Below are positions 22,609 through 26,379 of a stretch of DNA of 26,379 nt, piece by piece. Under the pieces are notes generated by a model, which searched no databases, was not told where the DNA came from, and saw only the letters and a list, made by a program, of their open reading frames with translations. Numbering within the stretch: the first letter of the stretch is position 1; each line of letters begins with the position of its first letter. The stretch comes from DASSHC01 sp035693105 (GTDB lineage: Bacteria; Chloroflexota; Chloroflexia; Thermomicrobiales; Thermomicrobiaceae). The position numbers and the translations under genes were made by a program. The stretch lies in NCBI GenBank assembly GCA_035693105.1, contig DASSHC010000334.1:1-26379 (forward strand). Direction: 5' to 3'.

Positions 22609-23379
22609 ATGCTGCTGGCGGTCGATATCGGGAATACCAACATCGTGGTCGGGCTCTATGACGGCGCCTCCTTGCGTACCTCCTGGCGCATGGCAACCGA
22701 GCGCGCCAAAATGCCCGACGAGTGGTGGGCCGTTCTCTCGATCCTGGCCGGCGAGGAGGCCATCGACCTGCGCGCGCTCTCCGGCTCGGTGGTCGCCAGC
22801 GTGGTGCCGCGCCTGACCGAGACGTTCGTCGAGATGATCGAGCGCCGGCTGGGCCGACCGCCGGTAGTGGTCAGCGCGGCGCTCGACCTCGGCATCCGCG
22901 TCGAGGTGGACAACCCGTATGAGGTCGGCGCCGACCGGCTGGCCGACGCGGTGGCGGTGCGGGCGCGCCACGGCGCGCCGGCGGTGGTGGTCGATTTCGG
23001 CACCGGCACCAATTTCGACGTCGTCTCGCCGGAGGGCGCCTACATCGGGGGCGCCATCGCGCCCGGTGTCAAGCTGGCGCTGGAGGCACTGACCGGCCAG
23101 GCCGCGCGCCTGACCGCGGTCGAGCTGGCGGTCCCACCCAGTGCGATCGGCCACAACACCATTCGCGCCGTGCAGTCGGGCACGGTCCTCGGCTATCTGG
23201 GGCTGGTCGAGGGGCTGCTGGCGCGCATCGAGCGCGAGCTGGGCGCCAAACCGGCCGTGATCGCCACCGGCGGCCTGGGCGCCATCTTCGCCGCCCACTC
23301 GCCCGCGATCGACGCCTACGAGCCGGACCTCACCCTTGAAGGCCTGCGCCTCATTTTCGAGCGGGTCGCCGCCCGCTGA
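22609..23379 (+). CDS. coaX: Type III pantothenate kinase
   Basis: A 256-aa kinase making 4'-phosphopantothenate, the first step of coenzyme A synthesis. The ASKHA-fold signatures are LLAVDIGNTN (D6), the pantothenate segment DNPYEVGADR (101-110), VVDFGTGTNFDVV (D129) and GGAIAPGVKLALEAL, then VIATGGLGAIFAAH. The motif is GTGTNFD, where many relatives have GTATTFD. I chose ATG 22609 with AAGGAGG 7 nt upstream; an extended in-frame open frame upstream is the shadow of queG. It converges with the deacetylase gene 47 bp away. No terminator hairpin is evident in that 47-bp gap. Confidence 0.95.
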   Translation: MLLAVDIGNTNIVVGLYDGASLRTSWRMATERAKMPDEWWAVLSILAGEEAIDLRALSGSVVASVVPRLTETFVEMIERRLGRPPVVVSAALDLGIRVEVDNPYEVGADRLADAVAVRARHGAPAVVVDFGTGTNFDVVSPEGAYIGGAIAPGVKLALEALTGQAARLTAVELAVPPSAIGHNTIRAVQSGTVLGYLGLVEGLLARIERELGAKPAVIATGGLGAIFAAHSPAIDAYEPDLTLEGLRLIFERVAAR

Positions 23380-23426
23380 GCGCCGCGGTGTATCTCTTCA
23401 CGACGTGACGGAAAGCGTGCATCAGC

Positions 23427-24233
23427 TCACGCCGGTGCGGGCGATTCCTGAAGTACCCAGTCCGCGATTTCGGCGCAACTCGCAATCCACAGACGCGGAT
23501 GCTCTCGGAAGGCTTGCAAGACCGGCTCGAGCGCACGCGTGCGGGCTCCCCGCCCAGAGCCGTAGTCACCGCGGGGATGGATCGTGAGCGTGAAAAGCCC
23601 GCCAACCCCAAAGGTCGCGTCGAATTCGTCAACCAATGACTCGGTCACGACTCGTGGCACACGATGCTTCTCGTAATAGGGTTGATCGGTCCAGGGCTCT
23701 TGCAGCGGGAGCTCGACCAGTTGGTGACCGCCACTCTCCACCACATACGGGCGATCGTCGTCGGAGTAGCTGCTGTCATAGCGATACCCCCGCGCGGCCA
23801 GGATGGCCCGGGTCTCGCTGGTCAGCCGTTGGCCGGGAGCACGGAACCCGACGGGCTTGCTGCCGAAAACGGCCTCGTGCGCGCGCTCGCCGCGCGCCAG
23901 CGTCTCCTCTTGCTCCTCACGAGAGAGCGCGCTGAAATCCTCATGGAGGAAGCCGCAACCGGCTATCTCATGGCCGGCGGCCAGGATCTGATCCATTGCC
24001 TGTGGATAGCGCTGGGCATCCCAGCCACCGATGAAGAAGGTGGCGCGAATGCCATGGCGCGCGAACACTTCCAGCAGGTTGTACACGCCGAGTTGCGCCC
24101 CATAGCGGCCGTGCGAGTAGCGTCCCCAGAGGGGTAACGCCATGCTGGCGTGTTCGACGCTTTCGCCCGCGAAGTTGACGGTCACCGCCGCCGCTGCCTG
24201 ACTTCCGTTGGGCCACGCTCGCGCCGCGCTCAT
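23427..24233 (-). CDS. Polysaccharide deacetylase-family protein with altered metal site
   Basis: A 268-aa NodB-fold protein, similar in layout to the PuuE/HpPgdA-like group. The strand VTVNFAGES (17-25) replaces the usual metal-binding Asp with N20 and A22. HEIAGCGFLHED (88-99) has C93 where the first His of the H-x3-H motif would be; H97 is retained. Other family landmarks are YGAQLGVYNLLEVFARHGIRATFFIGGWDAQRYP, GFRAPGQ (R131) and LTIHPRGDYGSGRG. Activity is therefore doubtful or uses another chemistry; the neighbour at 24230-25069 keeps the ligands. It overlaps that gene by 4 bp (ATGA), so the two are made together. GGGAGG precedes the ATG by about 6-7 nt. No signal peptide is seen, so it is probably cytoplasmic. 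Confidence 0.85.
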   Translation of the reverse strand: MSAARAWPNGSQAAAAVTVNFAGESVEHASMALPLWGRYSHGRYGAQLGVYNLLEVFARHGIRATFFIGGWDAQRYPQAMDQILAAGHEIAGCGFLHEDFSALSREEQEETLARGERAHEAVFGSKPVGFRAPGQRLTSETRAILAARGYRYDSSYSDDDRPYVVESGGHQLVELPLQEPWTDQPYYEKHRVPRVVTESLVDEFDATFGVGGLFTLTIHPRGDYGSGRGARTRALEPVLQAFREHPRLWIASCAEIADWVLQESPAPA

Positions 24234-25069
24234 GCGCGTCCTCCCATTGGGATCTCAACATCCATGAAGCCATGCGCGGGATCGAGGCACCAGCGAGCGA
24301 GACCACCCATCCGGCTGAAATGGACTCGCGGGTAGCGCTCGATGTGGCTGATCAAGCGATCGAGCACTCTGGCGCGGGCCGGCAAACCGGACCCCTTGCC
24401 GGCCCGGGGATGACAGGTGAGTATGAAGTACCCGGTGGAGTGATACAGCGCGTCGAACTCCTCTTTCCAGAGCTCCAGAATCTCCGTGGTCGACATCATG
24501 CCGATGCCATACATGTAGGCATCGTCGAGCGTCGAGGTGATGTTGGGGATCTCGACCATCTGCGTCGACGGCTCGCCGCGGACGATGGCTGGGTACGGAC
24601 CGTCGTAGTCCTTGTCGCTCGAATCGTAGAGGTAGCCCAGCTCACGCAGGACCGCGAGCGTCTGGGCGGACTTCTGCCCGCCCGGGCTGCGCCAGCCAAC
24701 CGGGGGTGTGCCGGCCAATTCGGTCAGGATGTGATGGGTCTTGCGGAGCAACTGGTCTTCTTCTTCGAGCGACACGTCCCAGCTCTCGTGCAGGTAGCCG
24801 TGCGCCGCGACCTCATGTCCGGCGGCCACCACGCGGCGCACGACATCGGGGTGATGCTCGGCATCGTAGCCGCCGAAAAAGACGGTGGCGGGAATCTGGT
24901 GCCGCGCGAAGATCTCCAGAAAGCGGGGCAAGCCGCGGCGCGGCGAGTAGCCGCCCGTCGAGTACATGCCGGCCGGATCGAACCCGCGACCGATCTCGTT
25001 GCCGGTCGCATCCGAATCGACGGTGATGAGCACGACACACCGCGCGTCCTCGGGCCACTGCTTTGCCAT
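24230..25069 (-). CDS. Polysaccharide deacetylase-family hydrolase
   Basis: A 279-aa NodB-fold protein. The metal and catalytic residues are in place: LITVDSD (D18, D20) and GHEVAAHGYLHE (H90, H94). The segments RRGLPRFLEIFARHQIPATVFFGGYDAEHHPDVV, VGWRSPGG and FILTCHPRAGKGSG match the HpPgdA/allantoinase-like (PuuE) branch. These act on small amide or imide substrates or on peptidoglycan; absence of a signal peptide favours a cytoplasmic small-molecule role. AGGAG lies 6 nt before the ATG. It is the first gene of a coupled pair with the degenerate paralogue and lies 162 bp downstream of the M20 peptidase gene, all on one strand. Together they look like an amide catabolism cassette, but no transporter is in view. 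Confidence 0.9.
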   Translation of the reverse strand: MAKQWPEDARCVVLITVDSDATGNEIGRGFDPAGMYSTGGYSPRRGLPRFLEIFARHQIPATVFFGGYDAEHHPDVVRRVVAAGHEVAAHGYLHESWDVSLEEEDQLLRKTHHILTELAGTPPVGWRSPGGQKSAQTLAVLRELGYLYDSSDKDYDGPYPAIVRGEPSTQMVEIPNITSTLDDAYMYGIGMMSTTEILELWKEEFDALYHSTGYFILTCHPRAGKGSGLPARARVLDRLISHIERYPRVHFSRMGGLARWCLDPAHGFMDVEIPMGGRA

Positions 25070-25131
25070 CTCGGTCTCCTATCCCGCGCAAAACGTCACT
25101 CTCGGCCAGCGCAAGCACTCGTGGACAGGCC

Positions 25132-25167
25132 GCCAGGGCTCCTGCCAGGGCTCCTGCCAGGGCTCCT
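25132..25167. repeat. Three perfect tandem copies of a 12-bp unit
   Basis: GCCAGGGCTCCT occurs three times in a row (25132-25143, 25144-25155, 25156-25167) in the gap between the M20 peptidase stop and the deacetylase start. The gap is 162 bp and noncoding. Copy number could vary between strains and change spacing of the intergenic region. Confidence 0.85.
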
Positions 25168-25199
25168 GCACACCGTGCGAGTTGGGCCTGGCAATCGTG

Positions 25200-25220
25200 G
25201 GATCGTGCGGCTCACGATCC
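25200..25220 (-). terminator. Stem-loop after the M20 peptidase gene
   Basis: A perfect 8-bp stem GGATCGTG/CACGATCC (25200-25207 and 25213-25220) with a 5-nt loop begins 12 bp beyond the M20 stop. Its position suggests termination or transcript processing. No T-run follows, so intrinsic termination would be weak. A nearby AATCGTGG repeats part of the stem. Confidence 0.5.
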
Positions 25221-25231
25221 AGCCCGCCGAA

Positions 25232-26379
25232 CTAGTCTTGATCGAGCAGATCGGGGAGACCGCGAATAATGCCGGCGAGCAACGCCGCCCGCCGCGGCAG
25301 CGACGCGACGAGCACGTTCTCCGAGCGTCCGGCGCCGCCAGCGCTTTCTGGGCCCAGGCCATCAAGCGTGGGAACTCCCATAGCGCCGGTGAAGCTGCCG
25401 TCGGAGCCGCTACGCGTGTGAGTTGCGTCCAGGCTCAAACCCAGTTCGCGCCCAACCTGCTGGGCCAGCCGCAGCATTCGCTGACTCCCCGCCGAGGTCT
25501 CCATGGCTGGACGCGTGATGCCGCCGCTCATGCTGGTGCTAGTTCCGGGCACCGTCGGCTGCGCGGCGATCGCGCGCACGCGCTCCACCAGTTCTTCAGC
25601 CGCGCGGGTATCTGGAGCACGCAGATCGATGCTGAGGTGGGCGCGATCGGGGAGAATCTGCCGGGCGGTACCACCGTCGATCAGCCCCACGCTGACCAGC
25701 ACGCCGCGCTCGACATCGTTCAGCGCCTCGAGGGCCAGAATCTGGTGCGCCGCCTCCGCGATGGCGCTCGACCCTCGGCTCCGCTCCGTGTTATGCACCG
25801 CCTGGCCACGCACCTCGAAGGAGACGGCTCCTACCATGCCACGGCTCGTCACCAGGTTGCCATCCGCCCGCGCCGGCTCCATCACGACCACCCAATCGGC
25901 CTGGCGCCCCTCGTGCTCGATCCACGGCCTGCCGCTGACACTGCCGAGTTCTTCATCCCCGGTCAAGAACACGGTCGTTTGGGCCAGCCCGTCCCAGCCG
26001 GCGTGGCGCAGGGCACGCAAAGCGCCGAGCAGGACCACCCAGCCACCCTTCATGTCGCGGATGCCCGGCCCATAGGCGCGGCCAGCTTCAACCCGGAAGG
26101 GATTCTCAGCCAGCGAGCCGCTCGGCCAGGTGGTATCCAGATGGATCAGCGCCAGCAGGCGTCCCCGCCCGTTGCCGGTGCGACGCGCGACGAGGTGGTC
26201 ACCGCAGGTGGCCGACTCGATCCGCTCGATGGTGAAACCGAGCGCGGCGAAGGCCTTGCTGACCTCGCGGCCAACCTGGTCCACCCCGGCTTTCTCGCGC
26301 GAGCCGCTCTCGATGCATACATAGCGGCCAAGCTCTTCGACCATCGCCTCCTGCTGATCGCGCAGGTAGCTGAGATACG
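25232..26379 (-). CDS. M20-family metallopeptidase, 5' end cut by window edge
   Basis: The frame is open to the right edge, and the residues before the ATG at 26344 (YLSYLRDQQEAM) fit the N-terminal helix of M20 peptidases, so the true start is outside the window. The body resembles the glutamate carboxypeptidase (CPG2-like) group. Numbering from that Met, metal and catalytic residues are H68 and D70 (HLDTTWP), D97 (GPGIRDMKGG), E131 and E132 (TGDEELGS) and E156 (MEPAR). The dimerisation domain has RGQAVHNTERSRGSSAI. The last metal-ligand His expected near GLGPESAGGAG is Arg (R340). The substrate is unknown; hydrolysis of an N-acyl or peptide bond is the family role. It is upstream of two deacetylase genes. 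Confidence 0.9.
   Translation of the reverse strand, partial: YLSYLRDQQEAMVEELGRYVCIESGSREKAGVDQVGREVSKAFAALGFTIERIESATCGDHLVARRTGNGRGRLLALIHLDTTWPSGSLAENPFRVEAGRAYGPGIRDMKGGWVVLLGALRALRHAGWDGLAQTTVFLTGDEELGSVSGRPWIEHEGRQADWVVVMEPARADGNLVTSRGMVGAVSFEVRGQAVHNTERSRGSSAIAEAAHQILALEALNDVERGVLVSVGLIDGGTARQILPDRAHLSIDLRAPDTRAAEELVERVRAIAAQPTVPGTSTSMSGGITRPAMETSAGSQRMLRLAQQVGRELGLSLDATHTRSGSDGSFTGAMGVPTLDGLGPESAGGAGRSENVLVASLPRRAALLAGIIRGLPDLLDQD

Noticed and set aside
23380..23426. Terminator between convergent coaX and deacetylase
   Set aside because: No convincing stem or T-run is present in the 47 bp.

Overview
The window is a GC-rich, gene-dense bacterial chromosome segment made almost entirely of housekeeping genes in short, tightly packed operons. 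The set of proteins, the heavy use of GC-ending codons and a PT-rich anti-sigma protein with a duplicated C-terminal module suggest Chloroflexota, perhaps class Thermomicrobia. That placement is inference from protein character, since no rRNA or phylogeny is available here. I see no tRNA, rRNA, CRISPR array, prophage or complete insertion sequence. I recognise 25 protein genes; both edge genes are cut by the window.

Layout. (1) Positions 1-6423, all minus strand, read right to left: a homocysteine S-methyltransferase/methylenetetrahydrofolate reductase fusion, rplS, rnhB, a YraN-type nuclease-fold gene, a MoaB/Mog molybdopterin gene, hisS and a TIM-barrel sugar isomerase cut by the left edge. 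(2) Positions 6424-6711: a regulatory region between divergent genes, with overlapping promoter-like boxes and dyads. (3) Positions 6712-11152, plus strand: an ECF sigma factor overlapping the gene for a large membrane-anchored anti-sigma factor, then an AstE/aspartoacylase-like metallohydrolase and an epoxide hydrolase. (4) Positions 11192-13089: a CPBP intramembrane protease (minus) divergent from parB (plus), with no parA beside parB. (5) Positions 13310-17011, minus strand: alanine dehydrogenase, a XerC/D-type recombinase and glycyl-tRNA synthetase, with a 129-nt palindrome between parB and glyS. (6) Positions 17221-23379, plus strand: site-2 protease rseP, ispG, a KynB-like cyclase, a PfkB sugar kinase, queG and coaX; several start codons overlap the preceding stop. 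(7) Positions 23427-26379, minus strand: an M20 peptidase and two coupled, divergent polysaccharide deacetylase-family paralogues.

How the parts relate. Region 1 links one-carbon/methionine metabolism with ribosome and translation genes. The sigma/anti-sigma pair (region 3) is the most system-like element: the anti-sigma protein combines a cytoplasmic zinc finger, one membrane span, a Big_5-like domain, a roughly 160-residue Pro/Thr/Ala stalk and two copies of an outer module. RseP and the CPBP protease are in the same window and, in principle, could act on such an anti-sigma factor, but adjacency is the only support.

Items most worth follow-up: the glyS leader hairpin whose loop is complementary to the glyS Shine-Dalgarno; the deacetylase pair in which one member has lost most expected metal ligands; the recombinase lacking a lysine in its beta-hairpin; the M20 enzyme with Arg in place of the last metal-ligand His; the outer part of the anti-sigma factor; and two families of intergenic palindromes.
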